Source of the DNA: Olleya sp. Bg11-27
GTDB taxonomy: Bacteria > Bacteroidota > Bacteroidia > Flavobacteriales > Flavobacteriaceae
Length of the DNA stretch: 64,000 nucleotides
Assembly: GCF_002831645.1 (NCBI RefSeq)
Contig: NZ_CP025117.1
Location: 1 to 64,000, forward strand
Direction: 5' to 3'
Both the position numbers and the translations under genes were made by a program. This document shows, one piece after another, positions 27,575-35,599 of the stretch (position 1 is the first letter of the stretch; every line of letters begins with the position of its first letter). Under the pieces are notes generated by a model, which saw nothing but the letters and a program-made list of their open reading frames with translations, was not told the DNA's origin and did not search any database.

Positions 27575-27653
27575 CTATAAAATCACAACTTTATATTGCA
27601 TTTCATCGAATATTTTAACCGTTTCGTCTCAAAAAAAAGATAACAACTTTTAA

Positions 27654-27671
27654 ACCAACTAAATAGTTGGT
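27654..27671. promoter_or_regulatory. 18-base perfect palindrome
   Basis: ACCAACTAAATAGTTGGT is self-complementary except for its two central bases. Its 12-base core AACTAAATAGTT is the same as in the palindrome upstream of kdgK (63837-63852). It may be an operator, or a weak hairpin after the GNAT gene. Confidence 0.4.
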
Positions 27672-27719
27672 ACATTTTAATTAGATTAAATCATTAATCA
27701 CACTAAAATAATTCAGAAT

Positions 27720-27753
27720 ACTTTTATAAAACTTTACAAAGTTTTATAAAAGT
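27720..27753. terminator. 34-base palindrome overlapping the GNAT stop
   Basis: Sixteen-base arms (27720-27735 and 27738-27753) pair perfectly around two central bases. The last six codons and stop of the minus-strand GNAT gene lie in one arm. It probably forms the transcript's 3' hairpin. Confidence 0.5.
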
Positions 27754-28159
27754 GATACCCGAAAATTTCATACCCTTCGTTATAATAAAACTTATGTGAA
27801 GGGTAATTTTGAACATAAGTATTTAATTCAGAACTATTACACCCTTTACTAGTTGCGTAGCTATAAAGCCACTTAAAAAAATGCTTACCTAAACCTTTAC
27901 CTTGATAAGAATCCTCAATATAAACATGGTCTACTTCCATACTTTTCCCTGCATAATGTCTCGTTTGGAACCACATACCAGAAATCCCAATTAATGTGTC
28001 GCCGTCATAAACCCCTGCACATTCATAATTTTGTTCCACCATTTCAGCAAAACGTTCTTTTAAAATCGTATCCGAATTTTTATTATTTGTTAATTTTTGC
28101 ACCAAAGGAATAATGCTATTAATATTTTCTTTTTCGATTATTTTAAAGCTGAAAGACAT
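27734..28159 (-). CDS. GNAT-family N-acetyltransferase
   Basis: The protein has 141 residues from the ATG at 28159. An upstream start at 28177 lies inside the TAATTTTG promoter box. GNAT marks are MEVDHVYIEDSYQGKGLGKHFFKWL (acetyl-CoA loop Q/R-x-x-G-x-G/A) and the C-terminal FYYNEGYEIFGYHFYK strand pair. The substrate cannot be told from sequence. It is divergent from a second, unrelated GNAT gene with which it shares a back-to-back promoter. Confidence 0.8.
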   Translation of the reverse strand: MSFSFKIIEKENINSIIPLVQKLTNNKNSDTILKERFAEMVEQNYECAGVYDGDTLIGISGMWFQTRHYAGKSMEVDHVYIEDSYQGKGLGKHFFKWLYSYATSKGCNSSELNTYVQNYPSHKFYYNEGYEIFGYHFYKTL

Positions 28160-28174
28160 TGGTATTATTTTCAA

Positions 28175-28192
28175 CAAAATTAGTTAATTTTG
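28175..28192. promoter_or_regulatory. Divergent overlapping promoters (palindromic -7 boxes)
   Basis: CAAAATTAGTTAATTTTG: a TAATTTTG box on each strand (28182-28175 leftward; 28185-28192 rightward), separated by two bases and forming an 18-base palindrome. The two promoters cannot be occupied at once. Confidence 0.5.
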
Positions 28193-28231
28193 AAACATAA
28201 CATTATTACAAATTATAGATTTAACACGACG

Positions 28232-28705
28232 ATGTCCGACAATTTATATTCAAAAGAACCCCTACCCTTTTCTATAAAACCCATTACAGGAATAGAAACG
28301 ATACCTGTAAGACAAGAAGTTTTACGTAAAGGCAAACCAGTTGAAGCCTGTATATTCCCACAAGACAACTTAGATAACACTTATCATTTTGGGTTATTTA
28401 CAAAGACTAAACTAGTAGGTGTCTGCTCTTTTGTTGCAGAGCAATCCCCTTTATTTAAAGATCCAATACAATATAGATTAAGAGCAATGGGGGTTTTAGA
28501 AAACTATCAAGGTTTACATTTTGGAAAACACTTATTAACCCATGGTGTAGACTATTTAAAAACTAAAAATATTGATCGCTTATGGTTTAATGCTCGTATT
28601 ATTGCATTAAATTTTTATAAAAATAACGGTTTTACAACTATTGGAGAAGTCTTTGATATCCCAGAAGTAGGACCACATTATCTAATGCACAAATCACTAA
28701 AATGA
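28232..28705 (+). CDS. GNAT-family N-acetyltransferase
   Basis: The protein has 157 residues, starting at ATG 28232 (MSDNLYSKE); an upstream TTG frame would start inside the promoter. GNAT features are RLRAMGVLENYQGLHFGKHLLTHGVDYLK (acetyl-CoA loop) and LWFNARIIALNFYKNNGFTTIG. It is of the 'ElaA-like' short type by look, but the substrate is unknown. Its stop overlaps the ATG of the M15 peptidase gene (ATGA), so the two are translationally coupled. Confidence 0.8.
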   Translation: MSDNLYSKEPLPFSIKPITGIETIPVRQEVLRKGKPVEACIFPQDNLDNTYHFGLFTKTKLVGVCSFVAEQSPLFKDPIQYRLRAMGVLENYQGLHFGKHLLTHGVDYLKTKNIDRLWFNARIIALNFYKNNGFTTIGEVFDIPEVGPHYLMHKSLK

Positions 28706-29430
28706 AAAAACAACACTTCTACAAATATCTGATAATAGCCTGTATCACATTTGCTACACTACCACAATTCGCGTTTTATCAATCGTCTATTTCTAATGAC
28801 GAATTAATAGGAAAAGGAACACCAAAACTATTTGGTAATGGATACAATCTTAGAGCGGAAGCAAATACCGCATTCAAAAAAATGCAAGCTGCAGCCTTAA
28901 AAGATGGTATTAGCATTGGCGCAGTATCAAGTTACAGAGGTTTTGCTCACCAAAAACGCATTTGGGAACGCAAGTTTAAAAGCAATAAAGCCAAAGACTT
29001 ATCTGACATGGCAAACATCAAAAAAATTATAGAATACTCTACAATCCCAGGAACCTCTAGACACCATTGGGGAACGGACATTGATATTTACCAAACTAAT
29101 GTCAAGCAACCAAAAAATGTTTTGTTACCTAAAAACTTTCACGCTAATGGACCTTACTGCAAACTTAAAGAATGGACGGACGCTAACGCTGCCAAATATG
29201 GTTTCTATTTAGTGTATACAGATAATGCAAACCGTAAAGGGTTTAAATACGAACCTTGGCATTTTAGTTACAAAGCATTATCCTCTGAATATTTAAAAGC
29301 CTACAAAACATTAAACATCTCTGAAATATTAAAAAAAGAAGCTATATCTGGAAGCGATTCTTTTTCAGAACCATTTATAAATCAATACATCAACCAAAAT
29401 ATTTTAGATATTAACCCAGAACTTTTGTAA
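28702..29430 (+). CDS. M15-family D-alanyl-D-alanine carboxypeptidase
   Basis: The protein has 242 residues with an N-terminal signal or anchor (about 8-28). The VanY-type domain shows SSYRGFAHQKRIWERKF, the zinc motif region SRHHWGTDIDI (HxxxxxxD) and EPWHFSY with the third His. It trims peptidoglycan stem peptides in the periplasm. Length fits M15B enzymes. It overlaps the GNAT gene by 4 bases and precedes an M48 peptidase by 28 bases; all three are likely one operon. Confidence 0.88.
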   Translation: MKKQHFYKYLIIACITFATLPQFAFYQSSISNDELIGKGTPKLFGNGYNLRAEANTAFKKMQAAALKDGISIGAVSSYRGFAHQKRIWERKFKSNKAKDLSDMANIKKIIEYSTIPGTSRHHWGTDIDIYQTNVKQPKNVLLPKNFHANGPYCKLKEWTDANAAKYGFYLVYTDNANRKGFKYEPWHFSYKALSSEYLKAYKTLNISEILKKEAISGSDSFSEPFINQYINQNILDINPELL

Positions 29431-29458
29431 ATTGTAAGAGTACACAATTTTAACTATA

Positions 29459-30223
29459 ATGAGAGGAAATTTAAAAGGACGACTACTAATCGGTTTATGT
29501 ATAGCTGTTTTTTTTGGCTTTAAATATTGGAGTCAGCAAGAAGTAAATCCATATACAGGTCAATTACAAGCCATTTCAATGACTACGGATCAAGAAATCC
29601 AAATGGGTTTACAAAGTCGTGATCAAATGGCAGCGCAACATGGTGGTTTATATCCAAACGAGAATTACCAAGCTCTAGTAGACAACGTAGGTAATAAACT
29701 TGTAAATAATAGTATTGCTAAAGAAACACCATATAAATATGAATTCCATTTACTAGCAGATCCTAATACCATTAATGCTTTTGCCTTACCCGGAGGTCAA
29801 ATATTTATTACTTACGCGTTATATTCTCAGTTAGAAAACGAGGATCAATTAGCAGGTGTTTTAGGACACGAAATAGGACATGTATTAGGAAAGCATAGTG
29901 CTGAGCGTATAGCCAACTCTGAGCTATGGAAAGGACTATCTACAGCGGGATCTGTAGGTGCAGATGCTGGTGGTTTTATACAACAGTACGGGATGACAAA
30001 ATTATTGACTAATGGTCGTCAGGATGAGTTAGACAGTGATAAATTAGGTGTGCAATTTATGCTTCGTGCGGGATATGACCCCGAAGAAATGATTAAAGTT
30101 ATGGAAATCTTAAAACGCGCTGCTGGACCAAACAGACAACCAGAAATGCAGAGTACGCATCCAGATCCTGATAACCGTATTGAACATATTAGAGAATCTA
30201 TTAAAGAGTACTCGATTAACTAA
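29459..30223 (+). CDS. Periplasmic M48-family metallopeptidase
   Basis: The protein has 254 residues. After an N-terminal hydrophobic helix (about 8-22) comes a BepA/LoiP-like M48 domain. Zinc ligands are His137 and His141 in HEIGHVLGKH and Glu190 in the DELDSDKLG motif. PGGQIFITYAL and the C-terminal STHPDPDNRIEHI are typical. It lacks TPR repeats, so it is the short type, acting probably in the periplasm on misfolded envelope proteins. It ends in a perfect palindromic terminator. Confidence 0.88.
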   Translation: MRGNLKGRLLIGLCIAVFFGFKYWSQQEVNPYTGQLQAISMTTDQEIQMGLQSRDQMAAQHGGLYPNENYQALVDNVGNKLVNNSIAKETPYKYEFHLLADPNTINAFALPGGQIFITYALYSQLENEDQLAGVLGHEIGHVLGKHSAERIANSELWKGLSTAGSVGADAGGFIQQYGMTKLLTNGRQDELDSDKLGVQFMLRAGYDPEEMIKVMEILKRAAGPNRQPEMQSTHPDPDNRIEHIRESIKEYSIN

Positions 30224-30244
30224 AACGTTATCGTAAACAAACCT

Positions 30245-30276
30245 TAAAGTCCTGCAATTGCAGGACTTTAGTTTTT
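30245..30276 (+). terminator. Palindromic terminator
   Basis: A perfect 26-base palindrome (30245-30270; TAAAGTCCTGCAA and its complement) followed by GTTTTT. The following gpmI promoter box starts at its last T. Confidence 0.88.
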
Positions 30277-30283
30277 ATATTTG
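30276..30283 (+). promoter_or_regulatory. -7 box for gpmI
   Basis: TATATTTG starts at the end of the preceding terminator's T-run, 20 bases before the gpmI ATG. Terminator and promoter are packed back to back. Confidence 0.5.
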
Positions 30284-30303
30284 TATATACAAAATCTAAT
30301 AAA

Positions 30304-31821
30304 ATGAACAAAAAAGTAATCTTAATGATTTTAGATGGTTGGGGAAAATCTCCTGACCCAAAGGTCTCTGCAATAGATAATGCTAACACACCTTTTATAG
30401 ATAGTTTATACCACAATTATCCAAATGCACAGCTTCGCACCGATGGGTTACATGTTGGCTTACCAGAAGGTCAAATGGGTAATAGTGAAGTTGGACACAT
30501 GAACTTAGGTGCAGGGCGAATTGTCTACCAAGATTTAGCTAAAATCAACCTAGCTATTGATAACAATACACTTGCAAAAGAACACGTATTACAAGACGCT
30601 TTTAAATATGCTAAAGCGAATAATAAAAATATTCATTTTTTAGGATTATTAAGTGATGGTGGTGTTCATTCTCACATTAATCACCTGAAAGGATTGATTG
30701 ATGCTACTGAAGCTTCTGGTGTAGAAAACGCTTATATCCATGCTTTTACAGATGGACGTGATGTCGATCCAAAATCTGGAAAAGGATTTGTTCAAGATTT
30801 AGAAACGTTCACTAAAAATAAAAACACAAAACTAGCTAGTTTAACTGGTCGTTACTATGCAATGGATCGTGATAACCGTTGGGAACGTATAAAATTAGCA
30901 TACGACGCCTTAGTTAATGGTACAGGCGAATTATCTAATGATTTACCACAAAGTGTGCAAAACCATTATGATGCTGATATTACAGACGAATTTATAAAGC
31001 CAATCATAAAATCAAACGCTGAAGGGCTTCCGTTAACAACCATTAAAGAAGACGACGTTGTTATCTTTTTTAACTTCAGAACAGATCGTGGACGTGAGTT
31101 AACCGATGCCTTATATCAAAATGATCATCACGAACAAAACATGCATAAATTAAATTTGTATTATGTGACCATGACTAATTATGGTGATGCTTTTACAGGA
31201 ATTCATGTCGTGTTTGATAAAGATAATATTACAGAAACCTTAGGTGAGGTTTTAGAAAAAAACAATAAAACACAAATACGAATTGCCGAAACTGAAAAAT
31301 ATCCTCACGTGACTTTTTTCTTTTCTGGTGGACAAGAAACTCCTTTTAAAGGAGAAAGTCGCATCTTAAAAAATTCGCCTAAAGTCGCTACTTACGATTT
31401 AAAGCCTGAAATGTCTGCGTTTGAATTAACAGATGCTTTAGTCCCAGAATTAGAAAAAGAAACAACGGATTTTGTCTGTTTAAATTTTGCAAATGGTGAT
31501 ATGGTCGGTCATACAGGATCAATGTCTGCAGCAATACAAGCTTGCGAAGTGGTTGATAAATGTGTAAAACAAGTCGTGACTACTGCTTTAGCACATGGAT
31601 ATACGACACTATTAATCGCTGACCATGGTAATTGCGAAACCATGATTAATCCTGATGGATCTCCAAATACAGCACATACTACTAATCCAGTCCCACTTAT
31701 TTTAATTGACAAGGAGTTAAAAGAGATAAAGGATGGTGTTTTAGGTGATATGGCACCAACTATTTTAAAACTAATGGGCATTGAACAACCAAAAGCAATG
31801 ACTTGTCATAGTTTAGTCTAA
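30304..31821 (+). CDS. gpmI: 2,3-bisphosphoglycerate-independent phosphoglycerate mutase
   Basis: The enzyme has 505 residues and interconverts 3- and 2-phosphoglycerate in glycolysis with two metal ions. Marks: MILDGWG (Asp11), the phospho-serine Ser61 in GQMGNSEVGH, SDGGVHSHINH, GRYYAMDRDNRW, FNFRTDRGREL, and DHGN near the C-terminus. Length matches the family. It stands alone between two terminators. Confidence 0.97.
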   Translation: MNKKVILMILDGWGKSPDPKVSAIDNANTPFIDSLYHNYPNAQLRTDGLHVGLPEGQMGNSEVGHMNLGAGRIVYQDLAKINLAIDNNTLAKEHVLQDAFKYAKANNKNIHFLGLLSDGGVHSHINHLKGLIDATEASGVENAYIHAFTDGRDVDPKSGKGFVQDLETFTKNKNTKLASLTGRYYAMDRDNRWERIKLAYDALVNGTGELSNDLPQSVQNHYDADITDEFIKPIIKSNAEGLPLTTIKEDDVVIFFNFRTDRGRELTDALYQNDHHEQNMHKLNLYYVTMTNYGDAFTGIHVVFDKDNITETLGEVLEKNNKTQIRIAETEKYPHVTFFFSGGQETPFKGESRILKNSPKVATYDLKPEMSAFELTDALVPELEKETTDFVCLNFANGDMVGHTGSMSAAIQACEVVDKCVKQVVTTALAHGYTTLLIADHGNCETMINPDGSPNTAHTTNPVPLILIDKELKEIKDGVLGDMAPTILKLMGIEQPKAMTCHSLV

Positions 31822-31836
31822 CTAAAATTAAACATC

Positions 31837-31875
31837 AAAAAACGTCCTATTCTTAATCAATAGGACGTTTTTTTT
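31837..31875 (+). terminator. Rho-independent terminator
   Basis: AAAAAACGTCCTATT and AATAGGACGTTTTTTTT around a CTTAATC loop, 15 bases after gpmI. Confidence 0.93.
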
Positions 31876-32035
31876 GTTTCAGAAATAAGATACCCAAACA
31901 AACAATTATAAATCTTTCAACTCACTTAACTCCTCTTTCTTTTTATTTCTTTTAAGGTGAAATAAAAATTCATTCTCCTCTTAAAATAAGAGGAGAGCTA
32001 ATAGCATTCGTATCTTAATACAATCTCACTTTATT

Positions 32036-32088
32036 CGTACATCAGTTCGAGTGCTTTTTCAGGCACGAAAAAAGTGTATCGAGAACTC
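32036..32088. repeat. REP-like imperfect palindrome
   Basis: AGTTCGAGTGCTTTTTC on one side and GAAAAAAGTGTATCGAGAACT-type sequence on the other pair imperfectly around AGGCAC. The outer AGTTC/GAACT and the T-run/A-run stems match. I recognise this as a type of hairpin common between genes of Flavobacteriaceae; only one copy is in this window. Confidence 0.45.
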
Positions 32089-32167
32089 TTCTTTAATTAA
32101 TTTTAAGATTTATTCTAGTTAAAGTACAACTACGAAGGCTACCCTTTCTTTTATTAATAATTATTGT

Positions 32168-32175
32168 ATTTTTGA
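32168..32175 (+). promoter_or_regulatory. -7 box for the HAD gene
   Basis: TATTTTTG, 18 bases before the ATG at 32194. Confidence 0.5.
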
Positions 32176-32193
32176 ATTCAATTTTTATATAAA

Positions 32194-32595
32194 ATGAAGC
32201 TTTCTAAAGGACTTATAATTGCAGTAGATTTTGACGGTACCATCGTAGAAGACGGGTATCCAAGCATTGGACAAGAACGTCTTTTTGCTTTCGAAACCTT
32301 AAAGCGCTTGCAAGCTGATGGTCATCGCTTAATTTTATGGACCTACAGACACGGAAAAAAACTAGACGAAGCTGTCGCTTATTGTCAAGACAATGGGATT
32401 ACCTTCTATGCGGTAAACCAAAGTTTCCCTGAAGAGGTCTTTAAAAATGAAGTTAGCAGAAAAATCCACGCCGATCTCTTTATTGATGACCGCAATATTG
32501 GTGGCATTTTAGGTTGGGGAGCAATCTATCAGATGCTAACTAATGACACTCCCCAACTACCAAAACCAAAGAAAAAAAGTTGGTTTAAGTTTTAA
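32194..32595 (+). CDS. HAD-family phosphatase-like protein
   Basis: The protein has 133 residues. The HAD motif I is AVDFDGTIVEDG (nucleophile Asp12, Asp14). LILWTYRHGKKLDEAV fits motif II/III region, and HADLFIDDRNIGG supplies the acidic motif IV. It resembles the small BT0820-like phosphatases of Bacteroidota, without a large cap. It is cytoplasmic; the substrate is unknown. It converges on the CoA-transferase gene with only 3 bases between stop codons. Confidence 0.75.
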   Translation: MKLSKGLIIAVDFDGTIVEDGYPSIGQERLFAFETLKRLQADGHRLILWTYRHGKKLDEAVAYCQDNGITFYAVNQSFPEEVFKNEVSRKIHADLFIDDRNIGGILGWGAIYQMLTNDTPQLPKPKKKSWFKF

Positions 32596-32598
32596 TTA

Positions 32599-33870
32599 CT
32601 AGTATTTTATCAAATCAAAATACTGCCTATCCACTAGTTCTCTATGATCTGGATGCGCAATATTAACTAATGCTTTTACACGCTCTTTAATTGTTTTCCC
32701 AAATAAATTAGCCACACCATATTCTGTTACTACATAATGTACGTGTGATCGTGTTGTAACCACGCCAGCACCAGGTTTTAATGTTGGCACAATTCTACTA
32801 ATTCCTTTTCTAGTCACTGATGGTAGTGCTATAATTGCTTTACCACCTTCGCTTAAAGAAGCCCCTCTAATAAAATCCATTTGTCCCCCAACTCCAGAAT
32901 ACATGTGTGCACCAATACTATCAGCACAAACTTGCCCAGTAACATCCACTTCTATCGCGCTATTAATGGCTACCATTTTAGGATTCTGTTTAATAATGGA
33001 TACGTCGTTTGTATAATTTGATGCTCTCATTTCAACAAAAGGGTTATCATCTACATAATCATACAAACGTTGCGACCCCACTAAAAAAGTAGATAACGCG
33101 CGCCCTCTATTAATGGCTTTGTAGTTTCCGTTTATTACATTTTTTAAAATTAAATCAATAACACCATCAGAAAACATTTCAGTATGTAGCCCTAAATCTT
33201 TATGATTTACCAATCTAGTTAGCACAGCATTAGGTATAGAACCAATACCCATTTGCAACGTACTTCGGTCTTCTATTAAATTAGCAACATAATCACCAAT
33301 AGTATTTTCAATAGCTGTCGGCTCTACCATATCATGACCTGGTAATGGTTGATGACTTTCTACAAACGTATCAATCTCTGACACATGGATAATACCCGCA
33401 CCATGTGTTCTTGGCATAAATTTATTAACCTGAGCAATTACAGTTGTTGCATTATCTATTGCAGCTAAAGTCGCTTCAACAGAAACACCCAAAGAGCAAT
33501 ACCCGTGTTTATCTGGTACAGACACATGTATAAAAGCAACATCTATATCAATAATATTACGTTTAAACAACACTGGCAACTCACTCAAAAAAACAGGTGT
33601 GTATGAGCCATTACCCGCTCTTAACGTATGTCTCACATTTTTCCCAATAAAAAAAGAATTAACATGAAAACTATCTTTCAACTCTGGATTAGCATATGGT
33701 GCTTCTCCTTCTGTATGTAAATGACATACTTCCACATGACGCAATTCTTCGTGTCTTTTGGTCATGGCCTGAATCAACGATTGAGGTGCTGCAGCAGCAG
33801 CCTGAATATATACGCGATTATTAGATTTTATAACTTTTACAGCTTCTTCTGCAGTGACTGATGTAAACAT
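32599..33870 (-). CDS. Acetyl-CoA hydrolase/CoA-transferase family protein
   Basis: The protein has 423 residues from ATG 33870; a start at 33891 would lie in the promoter box. The fold-type I/II CoA-transferase pattern includes TLQMGIGSIPNAV, EMFSDGVIDL and the GVGGQMDFIRGA loop. The likely products are acetyl-CoA hydrolysis or transfer of CoA to another acid (4-hydroxybutyrate, succinate or propionate); the substrate is not resolved. It is a single-gene unit. Confidence 0.85.
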   Translation of the reverse strand: MFTSVTAEEAVKVIKSNNRVYIQAAAAAPQSLIQAMTKRHEELRHVEVCHLHTEGEAPYANPELKDSFHVNSFFIGKNVRHTLRAGNGSYTPVFLSELPVLFKRNIIDIDVAFIHVSVPDKHGYCSLGVSVEATLAAIDNATTVIAQVNKFMPRTHGAGIIHVSEIDTFVESHQPLPGHDMVEPTAIENTIGDYVANLIEDRSTLQMGIGSIPNAVLTRLVNHKDLGLHTEMFSDGVIDLILKNVINGNYKAINRGRALSTFLVGSQRLYDYVDDNPFVEMRASNYTNDVSIIKQNPKMVAINSAIEVDVTGQVCADSIGAHMYSGVGGQMDFIRGASLSEGGKAIIALPSVTRKGISRIVPTLKPGAGVVTTRSHVHYVVTEYGVANLFGKTIKERVKALVNIAHPDHRELVDRQYFDLIKY

Positions 33871-33888
33871 AATTTTAAATTTAGATGA

Positions 33889-33896
33889 CAAAAATA
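33889..33896 (-). promoter_or_regulatory. -7 box for the CoA-transferase
   Basis: Minus-strand TATTTTTG, 18 bases upstream of the ATG at 33870; it decides that start codon. Confidence 0.5.
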
Positions 33897-33965
33897 CTAT
33901 TTATGACGACATTAAAACCTGTTAAATGTCATGTCTACAAAATCAAAAAAACGGTTTATTTTAAG

Positions 33966-33973
33966 TATATTTG
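33966..33973 (+). promoter_or_regulatory. -7 box for map
   Basis: TATATTTG, 17 bases before the ATG at 33991. It rules out the in-frame upstream start at 33931. Confidence 0.55.
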
Positions 33974-33990
33974 CACATATTTTTTTAAGC

Positions 33991-34809
33991 ATGATTATAG
34001 TAAAAACAAAAGAAGAAATAGAATTAATGCGTGCAGCTGCATTAGTTGTTTCTAAAACATTAGGAGAAGTTGCTAAAGCAATAAAACCAGGTGTTACAAC
34101 CCTACAATTAGATAAAATTGCAGAAGAACATATTAGAGATTTAGGCGCCGTTCCTGGGTTTTTAGGATTATATGATTTCCCTAACACCCTATGTATGAGT
34201 CCAAACTCTCAGGTTGTTCACGGTATCCCCAACAACACACCATTAGTAGAAGGTGATATTATATCTGTTGACTGTGGTTCTATTTTAAACGGGTATTATG
34301 GAGATCACGCCTATACTTTTGCTATCGGTGACATTGCTCCTGAAACAGAAAAATTACTTCAAGTCACTAAGGAATCTTTATACGTTGGTATTAAAGAATT
34401 GAAAGTCGGTAATCGCGTTGGAGATGTGGGGTATGCTATTCAAAAATATTGTGAAGACCATGGTTATGGTGTTGTACGTGAATTAGTAGGTCATGGTTTA
34501 GGAACCAAAATGCATGAAGATCCAGAAATGCCTAATTACGGTAAACGTGGACGTGGTAAAAAGTTTATTGAAGGTATGGTTGTGGCTATTGAGCCTATGA
34601 TAAACCTTGGTACGCAACGTATCAAACAACACAGAGATGGTTGGACAATTACCACTTTAGACGATAAACCAAGTGCACATTTTGAACATGATATTGCTAT
34701 TGTAGATGGTAAACCAGAATTACTATCAACCTTTGCTTACATCTATGATGCTTTAGGAATTGTTAGTAATGAAGAAGATGAGTTTAGACAAAATCCTTTA
34801 GTTATATAA
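33991..34809 (+). CDS. map: Methionine aminopeptidase, type I
   Basis: The enzyme has 272 residues and removes the N-terminal methionine of new proteins. Dimetal ligands fall in SVDCGSILNGYYGDHAYTF (two Asp), ELVGHGLGTKMHEDP (His), and AIEPMINLG / HFEHDIAI (two Glu). Start at MIIVKTKEEIELMR. The DUF3050 gene starts 6 bases after the stop, so the two form an operon that probably continues into the methyltransferase and DUF423 genes. Confidence 0.96.
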   Translation: MIIVKTKEEIELMRAAALVVSKTLGEVAKAIKPGVTTLQLDKIAEEHIRDLGAVPGFLGLYDFPNTLCMSPNSQVVHGIPNNTPLVEGDIISVDCGSILNGYYGDHAYTFAIGDIAPETEKLLQVTKESLYVGIKELKVGNRVGDVGYAIQKYCEDHGYGVVRELVGHGLGTKMHEDPEMPNYGKRGRGKKFIEGMVVAIEPMINLGTQRIKQHRDGWTITTLDDKPSAHFEHDIAIVDGKPELLSTFAYIYDALGIVSNEEDEFRQNPLVI

Positions 34810-34815
34810 TTGATA

Positions 34816-35595
34816 ATGACCATTACAACTTTAGAAGACAAACTGAAACCTCTAAGACACCAATTGAATACACATAAATTGTATTCTGTTTTAAATAACT
34901 TAAAGGATGTTAGCGTATTTATGGAACAGCATGTCTATGCCGTTTGGGACTTTATGTCTTTACTAAAAGCACTACAAAATCAATTAACCACCACGACGTT
35001 ACCTTGGGTTCCAGTTGCCAATCCCGCTACTGCTAGATTTATAAATGAAATAGTTTTAGGTGAAGAAAGTGACATTAACGAATTAGGTGTTGCACAAAGT
35101 CATTTTGAAATGTACTTGGAAGCGATGGATCAAATTGATGCCGATACAAACCAAATTCAGCTTTTAGTTTCTAATTTACAAAACGGACTATCCGTTACAG
35201 AAGCATTAACTAAAGTTAAACTAAATACAGAAACTTTAAAATTTGTCGAATTTACGTTTAAAGTTATTGATACCAAAGAAGCACATAAAATAGCAGCCGC
35301 ATTTACCTTTGGTCGTGAAGATGTGATTCCTGATATGTTTTTCCAGATTATCAACCAATCCAAAACGAATAGCAACTCCTTTAGTAAATTAACGTATTAT
35401 CTTAAACGTCATATCGAATTAGATGGTGACGAGCATGGACCTCTATCTTTAAAAATGATTGAAGAACTATGTGGTCAGGATACGACTAAATGGAATGACG
35501 TTTTAGACGTTTCAAAATTAGCTCTACAACATCGCATTACCTTATGGGATGGTATTTATAATTTAATTACATCACCTACATTAGAAGAAGCCTAA
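34816..35595 (+). CDS. DUF3050 protein (heme-oxygenase-like fold)
   Basis: The protein has 259 residues from ATG 34816. Its helical pattern with HKLYSVLNNLKDVSVFMEQHVYAVWDFMSLLK, SHFEMYLEAM, FTFGREDVIPDMF and HIELDGDEHGPL is that of DUF3050. The fold is related to heme oxygenase/TENA-like proteins. The His/Glu/Asp residues could bind a diiron site, as in some members of that superfamily; this is inference. Cytoplasmic. It lies between map and a methyltransferase in one operon. Confidence 0.75.
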   Translation: MTITTLEDKLKPLRHQLNTHKLYSVLNNLKDVSVFMEQHVYAVWDFMSLLKALQNQLTTTTLPWVPVANPATARFINEIVLGEESDINELGVAQSHFEMYLEAMDQIDADTNQIQLLVSNLQNGLSVTEALTKVKLNTETLKFVEFTFKVIDTKEAHKIAAAFTFGREDVIPDMFFQIINQSKTNSNSFSKLTYYLKRHIELDGDEHGPLSLKMIEELCGQDTTKWNDVLDVSKLALQHRITLWDGIYNLITSPTLEEA

Positions 35596-35599
35596 GTCC

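Larger units (their letters stand above)
31876..32193. other. Non-coding stretch with hairpin repeats
   Basis: No gene. CTCCTCTT and AAGAGGAG form a hairpin (31975-31995). A REP-like imperfect palindrome occupies 32036-32088. A -7 box (32168-32175) serves the HAD gene. Confidence 0.6.

Noticed and set aside
32036-32088. Possible terminator of gpmI
   Set aside because: A strong terminator is already at 31837-31875 and this element lies about 160 bases later without a T-run.
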